A stretch of DNA of 11,649 nt from NCBI GenBank assembly GCA_003024175.1, contig MDYQ01000423.1, positions 1 to 11,649 of the forward strand, given 5' to 3'. The notes under the pieces were generated by a model that ran no database searches, had not been told where the DNA came from, and was given only the letters and a program-made list of their open reading frames with translations. How positions within the stretch are numbered: position 1 is the first letter of the stretch; each line of letters starts with the position of its first letter. Positions 1 through 7,433 of the stretch are shown here, piece by piece. The position numbers and the translations under genes were made by a program. Source of the stretch: Planoprotostelium fungivorum (lineage: Eukaryota > Evosea > Variosea > Cavosteliida > Cavosteliaceae).

Positions 1-82
1 ATTATTACTGTTTATTTACTATTAATTTACTCTTCCAAATTACTATATTTACTATTGTATTACCCAATTACTACATTTTACT

Positions 83-460
83 ATGACTCAATGGTGGAGT
101 TCTGCATACAATGATATAGTCTCTCAGCTTCCACAAAGCATTGTAGACTGTTTAAAGCTTAGGATACAGAATACAAAGATTAGAGGCAAGAAGTGTGAAC
201 TGAATGAAGAATCTGATAACCTAAAGGGATTATTTGAGAAGGAGCTAGCATCATACAATAACAAGAAGCAGTGTATGAAGATGAACAACAAGAGATATGA
301 AAGGCTACATGATTTGATAGAAGAGAAAGAGAAAGAGTACAAGGCAGAAATGAAAAGGGTACAAATAGAATGCAAAAAGAAGACAATGTCTTCAGAGCTT
401 CAGCTGGAAGAGATGCAAAAGGAATTGGAAATAAGATTGAGTTTATCAGAAAACAAATGA
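83..460 (+). CDS. Coiled-coil protein ORF, copy 1 of a two-copy family; 3' end probably frameshifted
   Basis: Open frame of 125 codons starting at the first ATG after an AT-rich leader. After a short head (MTQWWSSAYNDIVSQLPQ) it is rich in Lys, Glu and Leu with heptad-like spacing, as in a coiled coil. The leader and the frame align with the reverse complement of 4440-5040, so this is one of two related copies. Near the end the match to copy 2 shifts frame: after about 441 the homologous reading continues in another frame (segments QQQTTEQRPEEKPDLLNMEQ up to a stop near 535). The TGA at 458 is therefore probably caused by a small indel. The ~66-nt stretch that looks like an intron in copy 2 (about 4492-4557) is absent here. 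I do not recognise the family; the role is unknown. It could be a live gene, a repeat-borne ORF or a young pseudogene. Confidence 0.5.
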   Translation: MTQWWSSAYNDIVSQLPQSIVDCLKLRIQNTKIRGKKCELNEESDNLKGLFEKELASYNNKKQCMKMNNKRYERLHDLIEEKEKEYKAEMKRVQIECKKKTMSSELQLEEMQKELEIRLSLSENK

Positions 461-835
461 TTGTAATCCGAGCGTTCAACAGCAAACAACAGAGCAAAGA
501 CCTGAAGAGAAACCTGACTTGTTGAACATGGAGCAGTGATTATGTAATGAGAGCTGTGACGTATTGGATGACCTGTTTGCAAGCGAGACCTCAGGAAATT
601 GAAGCAGGATGAGATCACAACGGTTGCAAAGTGTGGTTTGCAGATGCGAATTCTGAAACCAAAAATTTTCGAGAAACAGCCCAGCCAGCCCTGACACCCT
701 GGCAGAAAGGATCTGGAGACGAGAGACGAACGTTTTGAGTGAGGAGTTTATCTAGGATACTCAAGACTAGCCTCAATATCCAGGAAAAGTATTCAGGTTG
801 GCAAATTACTTGATTAGGTTTAGGTTCTGCAGGAC
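461..835. other. Stretch without a convincing gene
   Basis: After the frameshifted tail of the 83-460 ORF there are short open pieces in alternating plus-strand frames (for example ending NVLSEEFI near 750). They look like decayed coding DNA, but no start, splice pair or known domain ties them together. Confidence 0.4.
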
Positions 836-895
836 GAGAATCCCTCTTCCTCTGCTTCCGCCATGAGATTGTCATGAGGGCACTCTGCCACAAGT
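836..895 (+). repeat. Repeat family R, copy 1 (coding-like fragment)
   Basis: In plus orientation this reads GRESLFLCFRHEIVMRALCH before a stop, just after a TTCTGCAG that could be a 3' splice site. The same segment, diverged, is found on the minus strand at 1022-1064 (as KSLFLCFCHEIS) and at about 8320-8400 (as GRKSLFHKHLQEIIIRASCH). Bases 838-880 and 1022-1064 therefore form an inverted repeat with a spacer of about 140 bp. The protein-level similarity among three copies suggests a repeated coding element of unknown function. Confidence 0.55.
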
Positions 896-1021
896 GATTT
901 TAAGAGACAGAGTGAAGTTATAACTCCAGAGACAACGCGAAATTGTTCACGACACAATCTTACCTCTGCAGTACAGCCCGCAACGTGATCATGAGGGGCG
1001 TTGGTCTCTGGTCACAGCTGA

Positions 1022-1128
1022 CATCATGAGATCTCATGGCAGAAGCAGAGGAAGAGGGATTTTATTGATCTGAGTGAGGAAATGTTCATTTTCAACCGAT
1101 ACACAACAACACACAAACACCTCAGCAT
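1022..1128 (-). repeat. Repeat family R, copy 2 (decayed, signal-peptide-like start)
   Basis: The minus strand from the ATG at 1128 reads MLRCLCVVVYRLKMNISSLR and then KSLFLCFCHEIS before a stop at about 1022. It aligns at DNA level with the minus-strand ORF at 8294-8458 (shared blocks AGGTGTTTG and AAATCCCTCTT) and, inverted, with 836-895. It is shorter than the 8294 copy and diverges in the middle, so it is probably a degraded copy. Confidence 0.5.
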
Positions 1129-1442
1129 GTACAACGGAGGGTGTGATGCCAAACAGGGGAGTGGCTGCACAAATTAGAGACAAGGCTCCAAAAGGTAGTG
1201 AAGGCAACAGGCTGCAAACAAAGTAGTGCACTGTAACAACAACAAAAGTGACTGCCCAAACACCAAGAACTTCCACAAGGCTGCGGCAAAGGGGAAATAG
1301 AATGCGTTGACCTCACCATCACCATAAAGAACCATGAAAACTTCTATTCCTCTCTGTATTGTATAGCCAAGCATGGTATTCAACTTCATATCCAGACAGA
1401 GATTTCCACACAGTTTGCAAAAAGCAAGTGCAGAGCGCACAA
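1129..1442. other. Insert-like stretch present in only one of two repeat copies
   Basis: The flanks (to 1128, and from 1443) are both recognisable in the right-hand copy around 8481, where they lie close together, but this ~310-bp stretch has no counterpart there. It was either inserted here or deleted there. Only short broken frames are visible. Confidence 0.4.
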
Positions 1443-1597
1443 ACGCTTACAAATGTTTTGCAGAGGATCACCAAACAGAACACAGGAGGCGAGCATTCAG
1501 TGCGAGGTGAGTTGTAGAGAAATCCGCTATAATATTCTCTTTTACTATGATGTAAAGCAGGCGGAAGATAGATGAATTAATAGAGATGAGGGAATTC
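1443..1597 (+). repeat. Duplicated ~150-bp block, copy A
   Basis: This block, from ACGCTTACAAATGTTTTGCA to GAGATGAGGGAATTC, is repeated in the same orientation at 8481-8628 with scattered substitutions and a short length change near 1555-1580. In plus frame both copies keep LTNVLQRITKQN and EHSVRGEL followed by a stop, so it may be the end of an old ORF plus its flank. It ends exactly in the MREF start-codon motif, so it could equally be the shared upstream (promoter) region of two small genes. Confidence 0.7.
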
Positions 1598-1747
1598 AAA
1601 TATTTTTATTTAATTGTACTGCTTTGCTGTTGTGGTGTTGTGCCATTATCTCTGTAAGGTATATATCTGCGATGAGGTGCTCCTTTCTGCAGGTTCATCC
1701 AATCTGGGTATACATGGCGTTCTGTTCTATTAAGAGGATGTGGTTAG
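1586..1747 (+). CDS. Candidate small secreted peptide gene, two exons (hypothetical)
   Basis: Starts at the ATG inside the MREF motif. Exon 1 (1586-1653) reads MREFKYFYLIVLLCCCGVV, a basic start followed by a hydrophobic run like a signal peptide. A GTAAGG donor at 1654 and a TTTCTGCAG acceptor ending at 1692 define a 39-nt intron, the size found in AMMECR1 of this window. Exon 2 runs to the TAG at 1745-1747, giving about 40 residues. No homologue is recognised. The 3' end is uncertain: another open frame, rich in Cys, runs on at about 1740-1934 and further splicing could reach it. Confidence 0.28.
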
Positions 1748-1916
1748 GAAATGGTGTTCTTCTGTTCACATCATCAAAAATTTCTTCACAAATGTGATGT
1801 GTCATCCCATCTGCAAAGCTCAAGAGACTCATTACTTTTCAAGCTACGTAACTTGCAGCCTGCAGCGTGCTGCGACTTTTCGAGATACGCACGCTGCACT
1901 CGCTCATGGGACACAT

Positions 1917-1990
1917 AAAAAACTCATGTGTTGATCTATGCTGGGCAAAGATGCACGAGAAATGATCTGGCACGTGACCAATTCCCTGCA
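1917..1990 (+). repeat. Conserved interior segment, copy 1
   Basis: This is closely similar to the reverse complement of about 9094-9172. In one frame both copies are open and read (H/R)V(L/F)I(Y/C)AG(Q/R)RCTRN(D/N)LARDQFP, whereas a second frame is broken by a stop in this copy. The conservation of an open frame suggests a coding origin. Around it, 1748-1916 and 1991-2132 hold only short unassigned frames. Confidence 0.6.
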
Positions 1991-2132
1991 CAAAAACCGA
2001 AACCAACTTTGCAGGCAACAGGTGAACGAAAAATACTGAAATTACGTATGGTCAGCGAAGAACCTCATCCATTTTTGAAAACAAGAAAGCGAACAATAAC
2101 ATCACCAGGATGAATTTTGTGTATGTGGCAGC

Positions 2133-2301
2133 TCATATCAAGTGGAAATTACAGCAAGAAGAAGGATATGAACCATCTACACTACCTCTCTTCTCAAAGA
2201 AAAGAGGTCTTTTTCAAAACAATAACTCTGGTCGCTCAATTCTACCTTGGAGGTGCATACCACAAATCTTTCATGTGGTTGGCATTTTTGAATTCCCTCA
2301 T
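2133..2301 (-). CDS. Candidate small gene starting at an MREF motif, two exons (hypothetical)
   Basis: The minus-strand ATG at 2301-2299 lies in the motif. Exon 1 (2246-2301) reads MREFKNANHMKDLWYAPP; a GTAGAA donor and an AAAAAG acceptor bound a 37-nt intron (2209-2245); exon 2 runs to the TGA at 2133-2135, giving 43 residues ending SCCNFHLI. The only support is phase and intron size. A 93-codon frame on the plus strand overlaps it (2117-2398) and either or neither may be real. Confidence 0.18.
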
Positions 2302-2305
2302 CTCT

Positions 2306-2730
2306 AATATAAAGAATCCACTATATTTGCACCGTCAGAGCTGTTTGTTGTATTCACCAACAACCAAGCCAGACCATTTCAGAGTTTTGAGACTTTGACA
2401 TGGATATCACAGATTTTGAATAAGATGAATAGATAACACTGTGTATTGCTGTATATGCTAACAATGCAAAAATTTCACTGACTTCAACCACACACAGGTA
2501 TTCACATCCAGAAAAACATTTCAAATATGTGAAACCTACAAACCAATTGAGACGCACTATATGCTGCTACTTGATTTATTTTGAGAGTAAGATGGAGATC
2601 AGCAATTTGTTTTGAGGGCATTTGAGTTGCTCTTCTGAACACTCTACCCTCATACACTTGGCCTTGTGAGCAGTACAGGCACTGGGCAACACCTTCTCTC
2701 CATATGCACAGGCACTCTAGACTGTATTAA
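2306..2730. other. Stretch without a supported gene
   Basis: A minus-strand frame (2354-2557, rich in Cys and aromatic residues) lies upstream of the 2301 start, but it lacks an ATG and splice support. The end of the stretch may be the 3' end of a plus-strand transcript, because a TAA at about 2728 is followed at once by two AATAAA sequences. Confidence 0.3.
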
Positions 2731-2731
2731 T

Positions 2732-2742
2732 AATAAAATAAA
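2732..2742 (+). terminator. Two overlapping AATAAA polyadenylation signals
   Basis: AATAAA occurs at 2732-2737 and 2737-2742, a few bases after an in-frame TAA that closes the open stretch EQYRHWATPSLHMHRHSRLY. The gene they would belong to could not be traced upstream. Confidence 0.3.
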
Positions 2743-2970
2743 TACAATTTAAGACTCACTGAGAGGGCAGTTGGTGTGCCCTCAGTTTGTCTCAAAGAGA
2801 CTGAGAACTGCATGTGGGGCACAGAACCTTGAGTAATCTGAATTTCTCCATATTTCTACAACCAACTTGGTCTCTGGGTTTACAATTTAGAGACAAGGAT
2901 TCTGAACACACGCTGCACAAGTTGATGTCAGTGTTTTGATCTTCTTCAACTGAGCATATCTGCAGTTACA

Positions 2971-3237
2971 ATGGTCCAATTCACATATGGTTACACAACT
3001 GCCCACATACTGGACTGCAGAGTCCAAAGTTATCAGTTGGCCAGCAATGGCTTAGTAGCCCCTAACAGGGTCAAACTGATATCGAATAAAACCTGAACCT
3101 GAACCTGAACAACTGCCTACATAGCTGATGGTCCTAATCTTGTCGACTTGGTTGCTGCCCAATTACAGCTTGATGTCAACCAGATTGTTGTGATTGATAA
3201 TGGAGTTAATGCAATTTGTCATCTGCCATTGTGGTGA
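2971..3237 (+). pseudogene. Short coding remnant split by a SINE-like insertion
   Basis: Removing 3010-3108 and one copy of the 15-bp duplication restores a continuous frame from the ATG at 2971: MVQFTYGYTTAHI, then ADGPNLVDLVAAQLQLDVNQ and IVVIDNGVNAICHLPLW, to the TGA at 3235-3237. A consensus splice donor (GTGAGT, 3234-3239) lies exactly at the stop, so the exon may have continued downstream. Family not recognised. As it stands the insertion breaks the frame unless it is spliced out. Confidence 0.5.
3010..3108 (+). mobile_element. SINE-like retroelement, copy 1
   Basis: About 100 bp, from CTGGACTGCAGAGT to a tail of CCTGAA repeats after an AATAAAA. It is flanked by a 15-bp target duplication, ACAACTGCCCACATA at 2995-3009 and ACAACTGCCTACATA at 3109-3123, differing at one base. 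TGGCTTAGTAG (about 3048) resembles a tRNA A box, while a B box is at best weak (GGTCAAACT). Target duplication and a simple-repeat tail indicate insertion by a LINE machinery. Confidence 0.85.
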
Positions 3238-3360
3238 GTTGTAGATAAATTCGATATGTACCCTCTTTTTATTGATGTTCCCAAACCACTCATCATATGA
3301 GGCAGAGGCTAATGAAGGTTTGTGGGTGGATTTCATGCTTTGAGTTTCTCTAAGGACATC

Positions 3361-3457
3361 AGGTTCAGGTGCATTCAGATATCAGTTTGACCCTGTTAGG
3401 GGCTACTAAGCCATTGCTGGCCAACTGATAACTTTGAACTCTGCAGTCCAGTGGGGA
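3361..3457 (-). mobile_element. SINE-like retroelement, copy 2 (inverted)
   Basis: This is the reverse complement of copy 1, almost identical over the body from ACTGGACTGCAGAGT through GGTCAAACTGATATC, with a shorter tail (two CCTGAA-type units). I could not find a clean target duplication. Together with copy 1 it forms an inverted pair about 250 bp apart. Confidence 0.85.
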
Positions 3458-3796
3458 GACCAAAAAAAAAGTAGCATAAGAGATATGTGATATATGTGAA
3501 TTGAGGTAGTAGGAGGGGTATGGCAATCCTTCTGGACATCTGTGCACAGGTAGATAGGGGCAAGCTTGAGTGGTGTGGGGTCCCTGAGTCCATTGGGGAG
3601 GGGGGAGATTGACCCCTTGTTGAGAAGAATAAAACGAGAGGGTTGGACCATTGGGAGAGAGCCTATCATATGTTTGTCCAGCTTTTTAGCTTTTAGCCAA
3701 GCCATTTCTGAACAATCAATTACGAAAATTATGACAGGGACAATTTGGTAAATACGGAAAAATCAAATGACCAGGGGTTTGCATTCAACTGTGCAG
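3458..3796 (-). other. Open minus-strand stretch, no assigned gene
   Basis: The minus strand is open over roughly 3460-3705 (for example GSLPMVQPSRFILLNKGSIS), and a run of nine A (T on minus) lies next to SINE copy 2. It might be part of an older transposable element. There is no recognisable domain and the plus-strand frame at 3566-3751 lacks an ATG. Confidence 0.2.
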
Positions 3797-4243
3797 TCAT
3801 GATTTAATTTGAATATGATAGAAAAAATTATAGCCAATAATGACATGATACATACAAAAAAATATGGACATATAATAGTAATATTGTTTGTTTATCTTTC
3901 TTCTGCACTTCGATTAATCTATTAGTTAATATTGATTATGTTTTGCAAAGTACATATTCTTAATCCAAAATATTTTCTCTCTCAGCCAGGCGTTGTGAAC
4001 CGCCAATCTGAGCATGTGTCAACAAAGATTTACGCTCAATTGAACGTCAATAGTTGAAATTGACTGTAATCTACATATTTGATTTCTTTGGTGTTGGAAA
4101 TATGACAAAAAATGACATAACTTCTCAATGGTACATGCAAAAAATTACAAATAACTACCCCAAAATCGTGTTGTCTGCGCACGTGTGGGCAGTGAGTGAA
4201 TTTTTTGTATTTTTTTCATATTAATTTTCTAATTATTTTTTCT
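3797..4243 (+). repeat. Left inverted-repeat arm of foldback element
   Basis: Aligns in reverse complement with 5061-5480 over its full length, with interspersed substitutions and small indels. Well conserved blocks include GTGAACCGCCAATCTGAGCA, TTGAAATTGACTGTAATCTA and AACTACCCCAAAATCGTGTT. The outer boundary lies near AATTTGAATATGATAGAAAA; I could not define a target duplication. Confidence 0.85.
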
Positions 4244-4439
4244 TTTGAGATTACATTAATTACTTATGTTTCCATCAATGCTTGTCGATACAGGTATGCA
4301 GTTTCTCTAAGGACATGCTTTATGCACATTTTTCTATTACCTTCATAGACTATATAATATTTTATAGATATTTTACAAGTTGTTACGCAGTAAGAGCATA
4401 TTTTATGCAGTCTTGGAGGAAATCATTGCACATCTATAA
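4244..4439. other. AT-rich spacer inside the foldback element
   Basis: No supported gene. It contains AGTTTCTCTAAGGACAT at 4300-4316, identical to 3343-3359 near SINE copy 2; the reason for this 17-bp match is unclear. Confidence 0.3.
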
Positions 4440-4956
4440 CCAGCTTGCTGAACTCAAAAAGTGAAACCAGCTTGCTTATGTTTCTCAGGAACCTGCAATA
4501 GAATATGTTTGAAATGCACCAAAGGTCAGTTTTTAGCAAATCTATTAAAGTCCCGACTTTTTTTTGTATGCTCTGATTACCATTATGCTGCATTTTGATA
4601 AATTTGTCTCTTTGTTCTATTGTCTTATGCATCTTCTCTAGCTGAAGATCTAAAGACATTGTGGTCTTGCTTGTACATTCTACTTGTACCCTTTCGATTT
4701 CTGCTGCAGATTTGCTCACCTTCTCTTCTGGTAATTCTTGTAACCTTTCCTTACATCTCTTATTTTCATACATTGTTTCTTGTTGTTATATGTTTTTAGT
4801 TATCTCTCAAACAGTTCTTTGATATTTCCTGATTCTTCATTCAGCTCACACTCTGATCTTTGTATTCTGTTCTAAGTATTAAGCAGAGTCACAATGCTTT
4901 GTGAAAGCTGACTGACTATGTCATTGTATGAAAAGTTTCACTACCAAGTCATAGTA
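4440..4956 (-). pseudogene. Decayed coiled-coil paralogue, copy 2
   Basis: Read from the minus-strand ATG at 4956-4954 this aligns with the 83-460 ORF at DNA and protein level (shared YNDIVSQL, CELNEES, NNKKQCMK). It has a stop at the fourth codon and others further on, so the full frame is lost; an open part remains at 4423-4773 (IERVQVECTSKTTMSLDLQL and so on). About 4492-4557 looks like a 66-nt intron (GTCGGG to CTATTGCAG); after it the frame continues VPEKHKQAGFTF to a stop, resembling the shifted tail of copy 1. That would make copy 1 the intron-lacking one. Confidence 0.7.
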
Positions 4957-5060
4957 AAATGTAGTACTTAGGTAATACTATAGTAAATATAGGATTTTTC
5001 GGGTAAGTAAATAAATAGTAAGCATAGAAAAAATTGGTAAGCTGGAATGTTGTCAAATAA

Positions 5061-5480
5061 ACAAATAATTAAAAAAATGAATATGAAAAAAAATACAAAA
5101 GATTCACCACCACACGTGCGCAGACAACACGATTTTGGGGTAGTTATTTGTATTTTTTTGCATGTACCATTGAGAAATTAGTCGGGATGATTTTCAATAC
5201 CAAAAAAATCAAATATGTAGATTACAGTCAATTTCAACTATTGACTTACGCGTAAGTCTTTGTTGACACATGCTCAGATTGGCGGTTCACAACACCTGGC
5301 TGAGAAAGAAGATATTTTGGAAGAAGAATATGTACTTTGCAAATATAATGAATATTAACTAATAGATTAATTGAATGAAATAGAATGGCAGAAGAAGACA
5401 AACAAACAATATATGACCATATTTTTTGTATGCATCATGTCATGGTTGGCTACAATTTTTTCTATCATATTCAAATTCTC
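5061..5480 (-). repeat. Right inverted-repeat arm of foldback element
   Basis: Partner of 3797-4243. It has local differences such as ACGCGTAAGTC where the left arm has a longer stretch at about 4030-4050, and a replaced patch near 5180-5200. By eye the identity is about four fifths, so the arms are not fresh copies. Confidence 0.85.
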
Positions 5481-5660
5481 CTTATATTGCAGCATTATAT
5501 AGTATCATATATGATGGATTGCATGTATTGAGTTCATTGAGAAACATCAAATACCATCATAGATACAACCTGTATTTCATCTGAATTTCATTGTATCCTG
5601 CAGGTCCTTAGACTATTCTCTTTCTTCACCAATCTGCTTATAGTGTTGAGATACTTTGTT
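5481..5660. other. AT-rich spacer, no gene seen
   Basis: Contains ATATTGCAG and GTATCCTGCAG, which look like 3' splice sites on the plus strand, but no exon following them could be connected to a gene. Confidence 0.3.
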
Positions 5661-5974
5661 TCAGCTGATATCTGCGGTTGGCTTCTTCATTGGTGAGTCT
5701 CCTAACATGGCAGCAAGGCCAGCCGTCTCTCTTATTGTTAGTTGTCTAGGCCTTTTAGATAAAGGTTGTTCCGAGGGCAAGAGGGGTAGTCATACAAACT
5801 ACATGAGAGTTAGACATGCTTTCATGTTGTGTATATACCAATGATACATGATATATTATTTCAAACAAATAGAACTTACCAGTATCTATAGGGTCTGTGG
5901 ATGTTGATCCTTTCTTTGAGCGTTTCAGTTTGAGCAAAGAAAACTTGCACTTGCAAATCCGAACAACCTACCAT
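5661..5974 (-). CDS. Small two-exon gene (hypothetical)
   Basis: ATG at 5974-5972. Exon 1 (5880-5974) reads MVGCSDLQVQVFFAQTETLK and continues to ...RPYRYW; a strong GTAAGT donor starts a 128-nt intron (5752-5879) ending CTAAAAG. Exon 2 (5661-5751) reads RQLTIRETAGLAAMLGDSPM and ends KKPTADIS before a TGA. The phases agree and the product is 61 residues. No family recognised. The start codon is only 28 bp from the divergent ATG at 6003. Another plausible reading uses a different frame of exon 1 (LKLKRSKKGSTSTDPIDT) with a later acceptor, so exon 2 is the firmer part. Confidence 0.35.
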
Positions 5975-6002
5975 TCCACCCACTCTCAGCCAGCTTGTCC
6001 CA

Positions 6003-7345
6003 ATGGCTGCGTCAGACCAATTCAAATCTTTCATTGGTTGTCTCAATAATTGTGATACCGCCGAGACGATGAAGATACTTCAGACTTTCTGGGCTCTAGC
6101 ACAATCCGAGGTACGAGCTGCCAACGAGGAACTTGAGCAGAATGGTCGCTCTGTGGAGGGTAGACTCAAGACGTGCTGCAAGGACATCATGACTGAACAA
6201 CAGAGAATACAAACCACTCTCATGAGAGCTACGCCAAACTTCAGGGCCTCTGAGCATATCAGTACGTGTACAAAGAGCTCCTTGGAAATTATAGGCACTA
6301 CAAGACGGTCAAGGACGCTGAGTTAACATCATTTGCAAGATGATTGACTCTCTACTGCTTGCCATGGAAGTACCCTATTCTCTCTCATGTTCAACTGCTC
6401 TTATAACGGTTTCAATGACTTCACTGGATCTCTTGGCTTACACCCTCCAATGGCAAGCACGTCGTAATGGTAGCTCCAACTATTTTCGTTTGCCAGCTTT
6501 CCACTTGATGAGGTACTGCAGGCGTTTGCGGGAGTCTAAGATGCGAGAGTACTGTTGGGGTCCTCAATCAGATACAATAATGACGGGTTCTGTGATGTTT
6601 CCAAACGTTTGTGATGAACAGGCAGGCGGTGGAACTGATGTTGTTGTTGGGATGAAATGGGCTCTCTTCATGAAGCAATCAACCACAACATAGACCGCAT
6701 TGTAACCATCTACAACGGGGAGCTACACAATAAAATCGTCATGATGTAGCGGTTGTTGTGATTGGTGATCTGAACTGGCAGTGTTGTACCTCAACACCAG
6801 TGGCACTCAGAGAGTTCATGATTCCAGTAAGTCTTTGTTGTGCGTATTGTAGTTGAGTTCAACGTCACATAATTTCCGCAAGAAGAACGCAATTGGGAAC
6901 ACCTGGGTTTCCGATGACTACCGCACGCTTGGAGGGTTGTACTTGGAGTTGATGTACCTCAAGTCCTCTACATCCGCACCACGGGTAATAAACCTGTCTA
7001 CTTGGTATTCATCTGAGACAGATTATCTTGATTTGGTATCATTTCACCACATCAATCTCATGCAGAATTATAAAGATCCTTATCAAATCATTTTTTTTAA
7101 TTTTTCTTCTTCCTTCTTCCTCTTTTATGGACCGACCCTGTTGCTTCGACGGCCTTTGGTCCAGAGTGTGTAGAGGATGAAAATTTGTTTATGTTATACC
7201 AGTATTGAACCTATCCTGGCCTTGTAGTACATGGTCGAAACCGGCAAGAAAAGCTGGGATAATAGAGACGAGAAGGATGAAGCAGCCCACAGCATATCCA
7301 AGTGTATGGATTGACCTAGATCCTCAAATACAGTCAGCTCTGTAA
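6003..7345 (+). CDS. Multi-exon gene of unknown function with tiny introns
   Basis: Apparent frameshifts through this region are resolved by short GT-AG introns. Proposed exons: 6003-6265, 6295-6321, 6371-6460, 6497-6512, 6550-6628, 6676-6737, 6782-6826, 6853-6984, one near 7131-7201, and 7228-7345. Introns are 29, 49, 36, 37, 47, 44, 26 (GTAAGT to TTGTAG) and 26 nt (7202-7227). Recognisable stretches are MAASDQFKSFIGCLNNCDTA at the start, NCSYNGFNDFTGSLGLHPPM, IDRIVTIYNGELHNKI, NAIGNTWVSDDYRTLGGLYL, TDPVASTAFGPECVEDENLF and the end AYPSVWIDLDPQIQSAL. The TAA at 7343-7345 is followed by AATAAA at 7384 and 7395. The junction between 6984 and about 7131 has no AG acceptor in the right phase, so the model is incomplete or the gene is damaged there. 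The end of exon 1 is also uncertain (a 110-nt intron at 6153-6262 is an alternative). I recognise no family and see no signal peptide. Confidence 0.5.
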
Positions 7346-7383
7346 TGTAGAGGCCCTGGGGACACCATGACAAGAATATATAG

Positions 7384-7400
7384 AATAAAAAGAGAATAAA
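7384..7400 (+). terminator. Tandem AATAAA polyadenylation signals
   Basis: AATAAA at 7384-7389 and 7395-7400, about 40 and 50 nt after the TAA that ends the 6003-7345 model. The placement fits its 3' end and leaves under 40 bp to the stop codon of the convergent minus-strand gene. Confidence 0.6.
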
Positions 7401-7433
7401 GAAGGGTCGACAGTCACCGGTGGGGGTGGCTCC

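Larger units (their letters stand above)
1582..2305. mobile_element. Candidate TIR-bounded element 1 (non-autonomous)
   Basis: The 16-bp motif AGAGATGAGGGAATTC at 1582-1597 is repeated in reverse complement at 2290-2305, the match extending a few bases (CAAA) inward. AAT flanks both sides, which could be a 3-bp target duplication. The interior shares a ~70-bp conserved segment with the 8613-9488 element in the opposite orientation and at a similar distance from one end. No transposase is visible. The alternative is that these are two convergent genes sharing a start-codon motif. Confidence 0.4.
3797..5480. mobile_element. Foldback / long-TIR element (~1.7 kb) carrying a coiled-coil gene copy
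   Basis: Two arms of about 430 bp in inverted orientation flank an ~820-bp centre that holds the decayed coiled-coil paralogue on the minus strand. No transposase-like frame is visible, so it would be non-autonomous, similar in layout to Pack-type or foldback elements that carry host sequence. The related gene at 83-460 has no such arm downstream; its upstream side is outside the window. An alternative is a simple inverted duplication that happened to flank the gene. Confidence 0.6.

Noticed and set aside
1034-1440. Overlapping Leu/Phe/Cys-rich minus-strand ORFs as membrane proteins
   Set aside because: Their composition is what the reverse of Lys/Glu/Gln/Thr-rich DNA gives, they overlap in three frames, and none has a clear start.
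2117-2398. 93-codon plus-strand ORF
   Set aside because: It runs across the reverse complement of the MREF motif and out into unrelated flank, and has no homology or 3' signal; too weak to call.
3040-3085. tRNA gene inside the SINE-like element
   Set aside because: An A-box-like sequence is present, but the B box is poor, the spacing too short and no cloverleaf forms.
3797-5480. Palindromic arms as a replication origin or a CRISPR-like structure
   Set aside because: Only one long, diverged arm pair exists, with no short regularly spaced repeats and no associated genes; a foldback repeat explains it better.
6340-6693. Single 117-codon plus-strand ORF as a complete gene
   Set aside because: Splicing through tiny introns gives better-phased coding stretches that use only part of it, and the neighbouring frames on both sides show it is not free-standing.
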